Origin: an uncultured Clostridium sp. | GTDB lineage: Bacteria > Bacillota > Clostridia > Lachnospirales > Lachnospiraceae | DNA length: 64,000 nt | NCBI RefSeq assembly: GCF_900547735.1 | Contig: NZ_URHZ01000006.1 | Coordinates: 1-64,000, forward strand | Direction of reading: 5' to 3' | Shown here: positions 57,034 through 64,000 of the stretch, piece by piece | How positions within the stretch are numbered: the stretch's first letter is position 1 | How the letters are laid out: each line of letters opens with the position of its first letter | Made by a program: the position numbers and the translations under genes | Notes under the pieces: generated by a model | The model's database searches: none | What the model saw: only the letters and a program-made list of their open reading frames with translations | Told to the model about the DNA's origin: nothing

Positions 57034-57363
57034 ATGTTAAAAAACAAAACTACAATCGCTCTGGCTATTGCAGCCGTTACAACGATGTCAATGGCATTTT
57101 CCGCATTTGCAGCAGAGAAGGAACATAAGGAGACCACGGCGGCGCCTGCAAAATCGGCCACCTGCGATTACAGTATCGCCGCAAAGGATCTGGACGGCAA
57201 AACGGAAATTTCCTTATCCGAACTTAAGAAGGATAAAGACGGTAATTTTTATGCAATCGCACCGGACGGTACGAAAATCACCATCTCCACAACCAGGCCG
57301 GAACAGGGTGGGAACGATGATATCATAGTAAGTTTTGTGACAAAGGAGTCTTCCGGCAAGTAA
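57034..57363 (+). CDS. Small secreted protein, unknown function
   Basis: A 109-residue exported protein, start ATG 57034 behind CAGGAGG. Residues 1-27 form a clear signal peptide (KNKTTIALAIAAV, then AFAAEK). The mature part is about 82 residues, hydrophilic, with one cysteine (CDYS) and a beta-rich 'FYAIAPDGTKITIST' segment. I do not recognise the family. It has an unusual A/C-rich leader and lies 120 bases before a two-component system on the same strand, so it may be sensed by or controlled by that system; this is inference. Confidence 0.75.
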   Translation: MLKNKTTIALAIAAVTTMSMAFSAFAAEKEHKETTAAPAKSATCDYSIAAKDLDGKTEISLSELKKDKDGNFYAIAPDGTKITISTTRPEQGGNDDIIVSFVTKESSGK

Positions 57364-57483
57364 TCTGACCGGGCGCGGTATAGAGCCGTTGGGAATACGT
57401 TAGGAATACTGTTCTAAAAGGAATATAAACAAGAATTCATAAAGAAGTTAAAAGGTATTGAAAATGAAAGGATTTGGTGGGAT

Positions 57484-58167
57484 ATGAGGCTTTTAGTAGT
57501 AGAGGATGAGGAGGATATGCAGGAGGCGCTGTGCTACGGCCTCAGAAAGCGCGGCTATGCGGTCGATGCATCGGGCGACGGCGCGGATGCCGCGGAACTT
57601 TGCCGGATTAATGATTATGATCTGGTGGTTCTTGATTTAAACCTTCCCGGCCTGGATGGGATGGAAGTGCTAAAATATATCCACTCTTTGAATAAATCCA
57701 CAAAAGTGCTGATTCTATCCGCCCGTTCCGAGATTTCAGATAAGATTACGGGTCTGGACGGCGGAGCCAGCGATTATCTCACCAAACCGTTTCACTTTGA
57801 CGAGCTGGAGGCGCGCATCCGTGTGCTGCTGCGCCGCTCCTTTATCCAGGAGGAGGCTGCCCTGAAATGTGGGAATCTTCTTCTGGATACAAACTCAAAG
57901 ACCGTGACTTACGACGGCCGTCCGGTGGAATTATCCATGAGGGAGTTTGCCATCCTGGAATATCTGATGGCGGGAATGGGACGGCCAATCAGTGCGGAGG
58001 AGCTGCTGGAGCATGTGTGGGACAGCGATGCCGATCCGTTTTCCAATCAGGTTAAGGTTTACATCAGCGTCATACGGCGCAAGCTCCAGGCGGTCACCGG
58101 GAAAGAGATAATACGCAGTATCCGGGGAGCCGGATATGTGATTGACAGGGAGGAGGAGCCATGTTGA
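57484..58167 (+). CDS. OmpR-family response regulator
   Basis: A 227-residue regulator, start ATG 57484 behind GGTGGG. The receiver domain has the acidic pocket 'VVEDEED', the phosphoacceptor Asp in 'LVVLDLNLPGLDG' (near 51) and the Lys in 'YLTKPFHFDEL' (near 101). The winged-helix DNA-binding domain starts near 125 and ends with 'SIRGAGYVIDREE'. It overlaps the histidine kinase gene by seven bases, so the two are translationally coupled. Confidence 0.95.
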   Translation: MRLLVVEDEEDMQEALCYGLRKRGYAVDASGDGADAAELCRINDYDLVVLDLNLPGLDGMEVLKYIHSLNKSTKVLILSARSEISDKITGLDGGASDYLTKPFHFDELEARIRVLLRRSFIQEEAALKCGNLLLDTNSKTVTYDGRPVELSMREFAILEYLMAGMGRPISAEELLEHVWDSDADPFSNQVKVYISVIRRKLQAVTGKEIIRSIRGAGYVIDREEEPC

Positions 58168-59306
58168 AAAAATTATCGCTCCGCATGAGGCTGACTCTTT
58201 TGTCGGCCATGGTCATGGCCGGAGTGGCTGTTATATTGACCAGCATGTTTCTGTTCGGCGCCGACCGGATCTTTGTACAGGATTTGCCGAATCAGATTAC
58301 GTATGAGCCAAAGGATGTGACGATTTCCACGGAAATCAGTAATAAGAGCGGGGCGGAAGACATGCAGGCCGTCATATTCACGGTAAAAGAGGCGGGAAAC
58401 CGGTTTAATCTGTGGGGGATGGCCGGCCTTGTTCTGATGCTTGTTTTCGGAACGGGCGCAACATGGTTTATGGCAGGCCGGGTACTCAAACCGTTGGGGG
58501 ATTTATCAAATACGATCGAAGAGATAAGCGGCAACGATTTATCGCGTCGCGTGGATACGGAAATACAGGACAGACAGGACGAGATCGGACGGCTGGCTCT
58601 TTCTTTTAATCATATGATGGATAAGGTCAGTGCCTCGTTTGAACGGCAGAAACGTTTTTCGGCCAGCGCGGCCCATGAGCTGAAGACGCCGCTTGCAACG
58701 ATTCTGGTGAATCTGGAGGTAATGGAGCTGGACGGGCAGACGCCTCCGGCGCGGATGGAGAAGGTTCTGTCCGTGGTCAGGACGAATACGGAGCGGATGA
58801 TACGGCTGACGGATGATCTGTTCCGGCTGACATCCGATAAGGACAGTGAGATGGGGGAGGAAGTGCTTCTGGAGGAGGCGGTTGCGATTGCGGTGGATGA
58901 ACTGTCGCCTCTGCTGAAGGAAAAGCACCTAACGGTAACGGTTCAGGATCTGGCGGGGATTAAGATGACCGGAAACCGCGTAATGATTTACCGGGCGATG
59001 AGCAATCTGATTGAAAACGCGGCGAAGTATAACCGTGACGGCGGCATGATCCGTGTTACGGCGGAGGCTGCGGAACACGATATTAAGATAAAAATAAAAG
59101 ATTCGGGGATCGGAATTCCCGCGGAGAATCTGCCCCATATTTTTGAACCGTTTTACCGCGTTGACCGTTCGCGTTCCCGTGCGGTGGGCGGAGCCGGCCT
59201 GGGACTTCCCCTGGTGCGTGACATTGTTGAAAAACATGGAGGAAAAATAGAGATAGAAAGCGTACCCGGCGAGGGGACGGAGATTACGGTTGAATTTCCG
59301 GCTTGA
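58161..59306 (+). CDS. Sensor histidine kinase
   Basis: A 381-residue membrane kinase partnering the preceding regulator. Two transmembrane helices (about 10-32 and 88-108) flank a short extracytoplasmic loop of about 55 residues. HAMP follows (about 108-165), then HisKA with the phosphorylated His in 'SASAAHELKTPLAT' (near 173) and HATPase_c with N box 'SNLIENAAKYNRDG', G1 'IKDSGIGIPAENL' and G2 'GGAGLGLPLV'. The small sensor loop suggests detection of a membrane or envelope signal. Confidence 0.95.
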   Translation: MLKKLSLRMRLTLLSAMVMAGVAVILTSMFLFGADRIFVQDLPNQITYEPKDVTISTEISNKSGAEDMQAVIFTVKEAGNRFNLWGMAGLVLMLVFGTGATWFMAGRVLKPLGDLSNTIEEISGNDLSRRVDTEIQDRQDEIGRLALSFNHMMDKVSASFERQKRFSASAAHELKTPLATILVNLEVMELDGQTPPARMEKVLSVVRTNTERMIRLTDDLFRLTSDKDSEMGEEVLLEEAVAIAVDELSPLLKEKHLTVTVQDLAGIKMTGNRVMIYRAMSNLIENAAKYNRDGGMIRVTAEAAEHDIKIKIKDSGIGIPAENLPHIFEPFYRVDRSRSRAVGGAGLGLPLVRDIVEKHGGKIEIESVPGEGTEITVEFPA

Positions 59307-59554
59307 TTTCCGGCTTACATTCCGGAAGAAAGAGAGTCCAGGGGGAACCGGATGGGAAAGATTTTCCATTTCCTGAAGCAATATCCATGACCGGCTCGTT
59401 TTAAAAGCAGGAACCATTTTTAGTAAGAAGGAATATCCGGCAGGAAAGAAGGATAATCCGGTACAGATAAACAGGGTTCCGGCGCCGTCTCTTACCGATG
59501 CACGGAAAACAAGAGACAGGGGCATTAATTTCATGGGAATGATGGGGGAATGGC
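59307..59554. other. Gap between the kinase and traX-like genes
   Basis: No gene or clear signal seen in these 248 bases; no terminator is obvious, so some read-through is possible. Confidence 0.35.
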
Positions 59555-60301
59555 ATGAATACATTTGAACTTAAGATTACGGCTTTGATTCTGATGGTGA
59601 TAGACCATATCGGTCTGTATTTTGAGGGGACGCCGCTGTGGTTCCGCCTGTTGGGGAGGGGCTCCTATCCTCTTTTTCTGTTCTGTATGGTATGGGGATA
59701 CCATTATACCCGAAACCGCAGGGCCTATCTGCTCAGGCTGTATCTGATGAGTGTCTTTATGGGCTTTTTCTGCTATTATATGAATAAAAAGATGCTCCCT
59801 GCCAACGGATATGGGAACCACAATATCTTTGTACCAATGCTGCTGACCGGGCTTTTGATCAGCGCGATTGAACTCTTCCGGGAGGACAGGAAAAAGGGAA
59901 TTGCCCTGCTTTGCGGAATCTTCGGGGTACAGGTGGTGTATTATATGATTCCGTCCATCCTCCCGTTTGTGCGCAGTTTAAGCGGAGATGTCGTGACCTC
60001 GTTTATTCCCAATCTTGGATTGAATGAATATGGTTTTCCATTCATTGCCCTGGGTGTTTTGATGTACTTTTTGAGGGATAAGAAGGATATGCTCTGTGCG
60101 GCCTATCTTATTTTCTGCATCAGCCAGTTCAGCCAGGAAATGATAGGGGAGGGCACCTTTTATCAGAGCTTTATGATCATCGCCCTGCCGTTTATGATGA
60201 AGTATAATCAGGAAAAAGGTCCGGGCATGAAGTATTTCTTCTATATCTTTTATCCTGCCCATACATTCCTGCTCTTTTATCTGGCAAACCATGTTTTTTA
60301 G
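59555..60301 (+). CDS. TraX-family membrane protein
   Basis: A 248-residue integral membrane protein with about eight helices, start ATG 59555 behind GATGGGGGA. The N-terminal 'ELKITALILMVIDHIG' and the later 'RLLGRGSYPLFLFCMVWGY' are the family signature. In the F plasmid TraX acetylates pilin; in Firmicutes chromosomal members are common and are probably acyltransferases acting on cell-surface molecules. No conjugation gene is near, so it should not be read as evidence of a mobile element. It follows the two-component system on the same strand. Confidence 0.88.
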   Translation: MNTFELKITALILMVIDHIGLYFEGTPLWFRLLGRGSYPLFLFCMVWGYHYTRNRRAYLLRLYLMSVFMGFFCYYMNKKMLPANGYGNHNIFVPMLLTGLLISAIELFREDRKKGIALLCGIFGVQVVYYMIPSILPFVRSLSGDVVTSFIPNLGLNEYGFPFIALGVLMYFLRDKKDMLCAAYLIFCISQFSQEMIGEGTFYQSFMIIALPFMMKYNQEKGPGMKYFFYIFYPAHTFLLFYLANHVF

Positions 60302-60384
60302 TCCGCCTGGGGCTGCCGGCAGGGATATAGAAGGAAGAAAAACACAATTCAGAAAGACAGAGTCGGTTTGATTCAGGAGGGATT

Positions 60385-60645
60385 ATGAAAAACAGAAAGA
60401 TGAATAAGGCCTTATACAGCGCCGTTGTGTTCTATATGGTTATGGCGGGAGACATCCTGCTCAATTCTTACGTGGCAAACAAATGGTTTCAGGGAGTTCC
60501 GCAGATATGGCCTTCCATCCGGCTGGGATTCCTTGTTGTCAATACAATTTCCGTACCGGCTGCTTTTATGCTGGGCACCATTTTCCTGCTGACCGGGCTG
60601 AAGATCAACAAAAGAAAGAAGGCAAACGTCACGGCAAAACGGTAA
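60385..60645 (+). CDS. Small two-helix membrane protein
   Basis: An 86-residue protein, start ATG 60385 behind CAGGAGGG. Two hydrophobic helices (about 10-30 and 48-70) join through a short loop, and the C-terminus is very basic (KINKRKKANVTAKR). I do not recognise the family. Its stop codon is immediately followed by the stop of the convergent Crp-like gene (60643-60645 and 60646-60648). It is 83 bases behind traX and may share its transcript. Confidence 0.7.
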   Translation: MKNRKMNKALYSAVVFYMVMAGDILLNSYVANKWFQGVPQIWPSIRLGFLVVNTISVPAAFMLGTIFLLTGLKINKRKKANVTAKR

Positions 60646-61305
60646 TCAGCGCGCCAGGGAGCGCAGAGCCTCCAAATCCAGGATGAGATATCCCTGTTTT
60701 GTCTTTTGCAGGATTCCCTTTTTGACAAAACCGGCCAGTACATAGAGCAGATGGCGGTAGGTAACGCCGAGAAACTCGGAAACCTCCGTGTGCCGTTCCC
60801 GGTACAGGCCGTTATGGGCCGTCATCAGAATAAAATCAGCCAGTCTGTTTTCCAGGGGAAAAGACTGGTTTTTTGAATAATTGCTTGTATTGCCCAGCGC
60901 CTTCCGGCTCAGGGAAAGACAGAGGTGGCGGAGAAACGTCCTGTCGTTTAACAGCCGTTCCCTGCATTCGCATATCCGTATGGCATAGCAGGTGCAGGGG
61001 GTAATGGCCGAGACGCCGTTTGAATATGTCTGGGCCCCGATCAGCTCCATTTCCCCGATAAAACAGGGGGCATTGATAAAATTAATCAGGGAAATCCTGC
61101 CGTTTTCCTGGGTCAGATAAAGTTTGGCCCGGCCGTCAATCAGATAATAGAGGCAGGAGGGGATGGAGCCTTCCTCAAGAAGCATTTCCCCGCTTTTAAA
61201 GGTTTTGACCGTGGTAAAGGGCCGCACGTCAAAGTCAAAAAAACCGGTCAAAGGGAAGTGATTATAATATTCTTCGATCGGTCCGCCGCCTTCTTTTAAA
61301 TTCAT
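60646..61305 (-). CDS. Crp/Fnr-family regulator (YeiL-like)
   Basis: A 219-residue regulator, start 61305 behind GGGAGGAA. The cyclic-nucleotide-binding-like beta-roll spans about 25-135 ('GEMLLEEGSIPSCLYYLIDG'), and a C-terminal helix-turn-helix lies near 180-205 ('VSEFLGVTYRHLLYVL'). Four to five cysteines cluster around 95-118 ('TPCTCYAIRICECRERL'), which might bind a metal or Fe-S cluster or sense redox. It is divergent from a methyltransferase gene with a dyad in between. Confidence 0.88.
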   Translation of the reverse strand: MNLKEGGGPIEEYYNHFPLTGFFDFDVRPFTTVKTFKSGEMLLEEGSIPSCLYYLIDGRAKLYLTQENGRISLINFINAPCFIGEMELIGAQTYSNGVSAITPCTCYAIRICECRERLLNDRTFLRHLCLSLSRKALGNTSNYSKNQSFPLENRLADFILMTAHNGLYRERHTEVSEFLGVTYRHLLYVLAGFVKKGILQKTKQGYLILDLEALRSLAR

Positions 61306-61329
61306 CTGAAAATTCCTCCCGTATACAGT

Positions 61330-61352
61330 GTGAGATTTCTCATATCACAGTA
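61330..61352. promoter_or_regulatory. Dyad between the Crp-like and methyltransferase genes
   Basis: TGTGA-N11-TCACA, with an inner TGAGA-TTT-CTCA palindrome, centred near 61340. It lies in the 92-base divergent promoter region and is a candidate autoregulatory site. A TATAAT at about 61367 could serve the methyltransferase. Confidence 0.5.
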
Positions 61353-61397
61353 TCATCTTTGCTGATATAATGCAAACAAAAAAGCAAAGGGAGCAGG

Positions 61398-62030
61398 ATG
61401 ATGGAACAGGAATTTTACTGGAATGAGGCATCGGAGACAAAAACATTTACCACACCGTTTCACGCGGAGGAATTTATCCGGTATGTGGATAAGGAGAAAA
61501 CCATTCTGGATGTGGGATGCGGGTATGGCCGCACCTTGGAGGAAATGCACCGGCTGGGTTACCGCCGTCTGATAGGGATCGATTTTTCAGAGGGAATGAT
61601 CAACCGGGGGCGGGGGCAGTATCCATGGCTTGACTTGAGAGTAATGCAGACGGAGGAGATTGACCTGCCGGACGGGAGCGTGGATGCGGTGATACTGTTC
61701 GCTGTATTGACCTGTATCCGGGAGGATGAGAAACAGAGGAAACTGATCGGGGAAATACAGAGGGTTTTAAGGCCCGGCGGTATTTTGTATGTCAATGATT
61801 TTCTGCTGAATACGGACGAAAGAAATACGGCCAGATACGAGAAATACAGGAAACGCTATCAGACATACGGTGTATTCGAACTGCCGGAAGGCGCGGTGTG
61901 CAGGCATCATGAGGAGAGCTGGATTCAAAGTCTTTTATCCGGGTTTACCGGCTTACGGTATGAACATCTTGTATTTACGACAATGAACGGGAACCGGTCG
62001 AACGGATTTTATTATATCGGGAGAAAATAA
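61398..62030 (+). CDS. Class I SAM-dependent methyltransferase
   Basis: A 210-residue enzyme; the start is ATG 61398 or the ATG right after it, behind AAGGGAGCAGG. The SAM-binding motif I is 'ILDVGCGYGRTLEEM' (near 38), the acidic post-motif 'LIGIDFSEGMI' (near 60) and motif II/III 'VDAVILFAVLTC' and 'RVLRPGGILYVNDF' follow. The family is close to UbiE/COQ5-type and Methyltransf_11 enzymes; the substrate cannot be told. Divergent from the Crp-like regulator, which may control it. Confidence 0.9.
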   Translation: MMEQEFYWNEASETKTFTTPFHAEEFIRYVDKEKTILDVGCGYGRTLEEMHRLGYRRLIGIDFSEGMINRGRGQYPWLDLRVMQTEEIDLPDGSVDAVILFAVLTCIREDEKQRKLIGEIQRVLRPGGILYVNDFLLNTDERNTARYEKYRKRYQTYGVFELPEGAVCRHHEESWIQSLLSGFTGLRYEHLVFTTMNGNRSNGFYYIGRK

Positions 62031-62042
62031 CGAAGACCTGTT

Positions 62043-62068
62043 GTTACTGTTCACAGATAGTATTCCGC
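62043..62068 (-). repeat. Dispersed repeat family A, copy 4
   Basis: GTTACTGTTCAC (62043-62054) and GTATTCCGC (62060-62068) are the reverse complements of both conserved blocks. It lies 13 bases after the methyltransferase stop. Confidence 0.75.
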
Positions 62069-62207
62069 TTACGTTCACCGTCCCTTTTTTTCTTGTATAT
62101 TTGGGCGGTCTGGGGTATGATAGTTTTATAAGACAAATAGTGGAAAAATCCGGGTAAACTGCGAAGACAGGGGTTCGCCCGGTTTTTATACGTGAGAGGA
62201 GAAGTCT

Positions 62208-63188
62208 ATGAGAGCAGGGAAAAAGTGGTACGCAGCGGCGATGACATTGATGCTGGCTGCCGGGGTATTTACGGTAACATCCTTCGGCGCCAGTAAAAAC
62301 AAGATTACTTCGGTCAAGCTGGAGCTGAAGGATAATCTGCAGCTTGGGAGCGCGCTGGATGAGGATGAAGAACTGGAGATCGATACGACGGCGGATAATT
62401 ACAGCGTTACGGAGTGGGAGATTGACAACGAGGGATTTACCTGGGGGCCTGAGCATAAGCCGAGGGTAAAAGTGACGATCTCTGCGGAGGACGACTATTA
62501 TTTTTCAGTATCCAAAGACAAGGTGAAGATCAAGGGCGATGAGGCAACCGTATATAATACGAAAAAGGAAAATTCCCAGACCTTAATCGTTACGCTGGAT
62601 CTGAAACCGATGTCCCAGAGAGTCGGCCCCATTGAGTACGCGTATTTAAACGGCACGGTTGCAACATGGGCTCCGGCACAGGGGGCAGCGGCATACGAAG
62701 TTTACCTTTACCGCGACAGCAGGGCAGTGGGCAGCAAGAAAATCACAACGGAAACTACGCTTGACTTTGGTACGGCGATACGAAAAGACGGCGAGTATTA
62801 TTATAAAGTCCGAGCCACAGGCGGCGAGGGGATGAAGGAAGGTAAATTTACGGAGTCCGAGAGCAAATACGTCAGCCCTTCCGACGCGGCGGCCCTGGCC
62901 GGTTCGGGTAACGGCGCGGCGCAGAATAATTCGGAAGTCACCCCCGGACAGTGGGTGCAGGATCAGAACGGCTGGCGTTTCGTCAATCCGGATGGGTCCC
63001 AGACCACCAATAACTGGGCATTAATCAACAACAAATGGTATTTCTTCGGAGAGAACAGCTATATGGTTACCGGATGGGTTCAGTGGAAGGAACTCTGGTA
63101 TTACATGGGGCCGGACGGCGATATGCAGACGAATTGCCAGACCCCGGACGGCCATACGGTGAACGGAGACGGAGTCAGGATCTCGTAG
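62208..63188 (+). CDS. Secreted protein with Fn3-like segment and cell-wall-binding repeats
   Basis: A 326-residue exported protein, start ATG 62208 behind GAGAGGAG. The signal peptide covers about 1-27 (KKWYAAAMTLMLAAGVF). A beta-rich domain (about 30-140) is followed by an Fn3-like unit (about 145-220: 'YEVYLYRDSRAVGSKK', 'EYYYKVRATGG') and three choline-binding-type repeats (about 245-310: 'GWRFVNPDGSQTTNNWALIN', 'KWYFFGENSYMVTGWVQW', 'LWYYMGPDGDMQ'). It is a paralogue of the 20694-21581 protein next to the giant adhesin. It lies 53 bases before proC, but a shared transcript is not certain. Confidence 0.85.
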   Translation: MRAGKKWYAAAMTLMLAAGVFTVTSFGASKNKITSVKLELKDNLQLGSALDEDEELEIDTTADNYSVTEWEIDNEGFTWGPEHKPRVKVTISAEDDYYFSVSKDKVKIKGDEATVYNTKKENSQTLIVTLDLKPMSQRVGPIEYAYLNGTVATWAPAQGAAAYEVYLYRDSRAVGSKKITTETTLDFGTAIRKDGEYYYKVRATGGEGMKEGKFTESESKYVSPSDAAALAGSGNGAAQNNSEVTPGQWVQDQNGWRFVNPDGSQTTNNWALINNKWYFFGENSYMVTGWVQWKELWYYMGPDGDMQTNCQTPDGHTVNGDGVRIS

Positions 63189-63241
63189 CCGGACAAAAAT
63201 AAATGAAACAGACGAAATGCGACAAAATGGAGGACAGAGAA

Positions 63242-64000
63242 ATGGCAGAAATAGGGTTTATCGGAATGGGAAATATGGGATATGCCATTCTGAAAGGACT
63301 TTTAAAGGTATACGGTAAAGAGGAAATTATTTTTACCGATGTCAACCGGGAAAGATGCGGGCAGGTCTCGGAGGAGACGGGGGTTGCTTCGGCGGCGGAT
63401 AACGCGCAGTGCGCCGCTTCGGCCAAATATATTGTGCTGGCGGTCAAACCCCAGTTCTTTGCACCGGTTCTCTCCGATATTGCGGGGATACTGACAACGG
63501 ATCACATAATTATTTCCATCGCCCCGGGCATCACGGTGGACAGTCTGAAGGAAAAGCTCGGGGAGGATAAGAGAATTGTCCGCGCAATGCCGAATACACC
63601 GGCTCTTCTCGGAGAGGGGATGACGGGAGTCTGCTATGAACCGTCCCTTTTCAATCCGGAGGAGCAGGAAACAATTAAAGCCTTTTTTGAGTCCTTCGGC
63701 AAGATGCAGATCGTGGAGGAGCGTTTAATGAACGCCGTGGTCTGTGTGAGCGGAAGTTCGCCTGCCTACGTTTACATGTTCATCGAAGCTCTGGCCGACA
63801 GCGCCGTTAAATACGGCCTTCCGAGGGAGGCGGCGTATAAGATGGCCGCCCAGGCCGTAGCGGGCAGCGCCAGGATGGTGCTGGAGACGGGAGAACATCC
63901 CGGGGCACTGAAGGATAAGGTGTGTTCCCCGGGCGGTACGACGATTGCCGCCGTATCCGCACTGGAGGAGTACGGGTTCAGAAATGCCGTTATCAAGGCA
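63242..64000 (+). CDS. proC: Pyrroline-5-carboxylate reductase, cut by the window end
   Basis: 253 codons of a protein that should be about 265-270 long; the frame is open to base 64000. It reduces pyrroline-5-carboxylate to proline with NAD(P)H. The start is ATG 63242 (MAEIGFIGMGNMG), which gives the dinucleotide-binding GxGxxG at residues 8-13; AGGACAGAG is the likely ribosome site. Later marks are 'IVLAVKPQFF' (near 63), 'RIVRAMPNTPALLGEGMT' (near 112) and the P5CR signature 'KVCSPGGTTIAAVSALEE' (near 224). Confidence 0.95.
   Translation, partial: MAEIGFIGMGNMGYAILKGLLKVYGKEEIIFTDVNRERCGQVSEETGVASAADNAQCAASAKYIVLAVKPQFFAPVLSDIAGILTTDHIIISIAPGITVDSLKEKLGEDKRIVRAMPNTPALLGEGMTGVCYEPSLFNPEEQETIKAFFESFGKMQIVEERLMNAVVCVSGSSPAYVYMFIEALADSAVKYGLPREAAYKMAAQAVAGSARMVLETGEHPGALKDKVCSPGGTTIAAVSALEEYGFRNAVIKA

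Noticed and set aside
59555..60301. TraX as a sign of a conjugative element
   Set aside because: No other transfer, relaxase or integrase gene is near, and chromosomal TraX homologues are common in Firmicutes.
1..64000. CRISPR arrays, cas genes, transposases, integrases or phage genes
   Set aside because: None of the direct-repeat/spacer patterns or protein motifs were seen; the tandem repeats found are within or just after genes and have no spacers.

Overview
The window looks like chromosomal DNA of an anaerobic, low-to-mid GC Firmicute of the Lachnospiraceae, close to [Clostridium] symbiosum. The glutamate dehydrogenase at 28784-30136 is nearly identical, as I remember it, to the well-studied C. 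symbiosum enzyme. The glycine and tetrahydrofolate riboswitches, RNase Y, the Gram-positive LexA box and many choline-binding-type cell-wall repeats fit this. I see no rRNA, tRNA, CRISPR array, insertion sequence or phage gene.

Layout. 0.7-21.6 kb is a cell-surface locus: two secreted proteins (tandem DUF6273; GLUG repeats with cell-wall repeats), a small divergent gene, a 4531-residue SpaA/Cna-B repeat adhesin with a probable thioester domain, and a small cell-wall-binding partner. 21.7-24.6 kb holds a glycine riboswitch with an Na+/glycine-alanine symporter, an O-acetyltransferase and a DUF3870 protein. 24.8-28.7 kb is a LysR regulator, an MFS carrier and a CoA-transferase. 28.8-36.9 kb is an amino-acid block centred on glutamate: GDH, an SHMT-like enzyme with altered active site, DUF3870, GltS, glutamate racemase, a FolD-like protein lacking usual catalytic residues, and a D-glutamate cyclase preceded by a leader RNA that looks like an uncharacterised riboswitch or attenuator.

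37.3-46.9 kb holds a PurF homologue without its glutaminase cysteine, a secreted polysaccharide deacetylase, a subtilisin-like protease, a Tritrichomonas-type IMP dehydrogenase, a THF-riboswitch-controlled folate uptake/retention operon (folT-folC-MBL hydrolase) and a divergent UppS. 47.2-53.5 kb is housekeeping: Ktr/Trk potassium uptake, recA (with LexA box)-recX, and RNase Y. 53.6-64 kb holds an esterase-MFS pair, a small secreted protein, a two-component system, TraX, a Crp-like regulator divergent from a methyltransferase, a second secreted cell-wall-binding protein and the start of proC, which runs off the window.

Three families of short dispersed intergenic repeats occur, and three genes (2728-6528, the symporter, recA) carry tandem duplications at their 3' ends. 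The strongest leads for new biology are the glutamate/D-glutamate block with its non-canonical SHMT and FolD and its leader RNA, the giant adhesin, and the structured domain in front of the singlet glycine aptamer. All identifications come from reading the sequence and memory of families; no searches were run.
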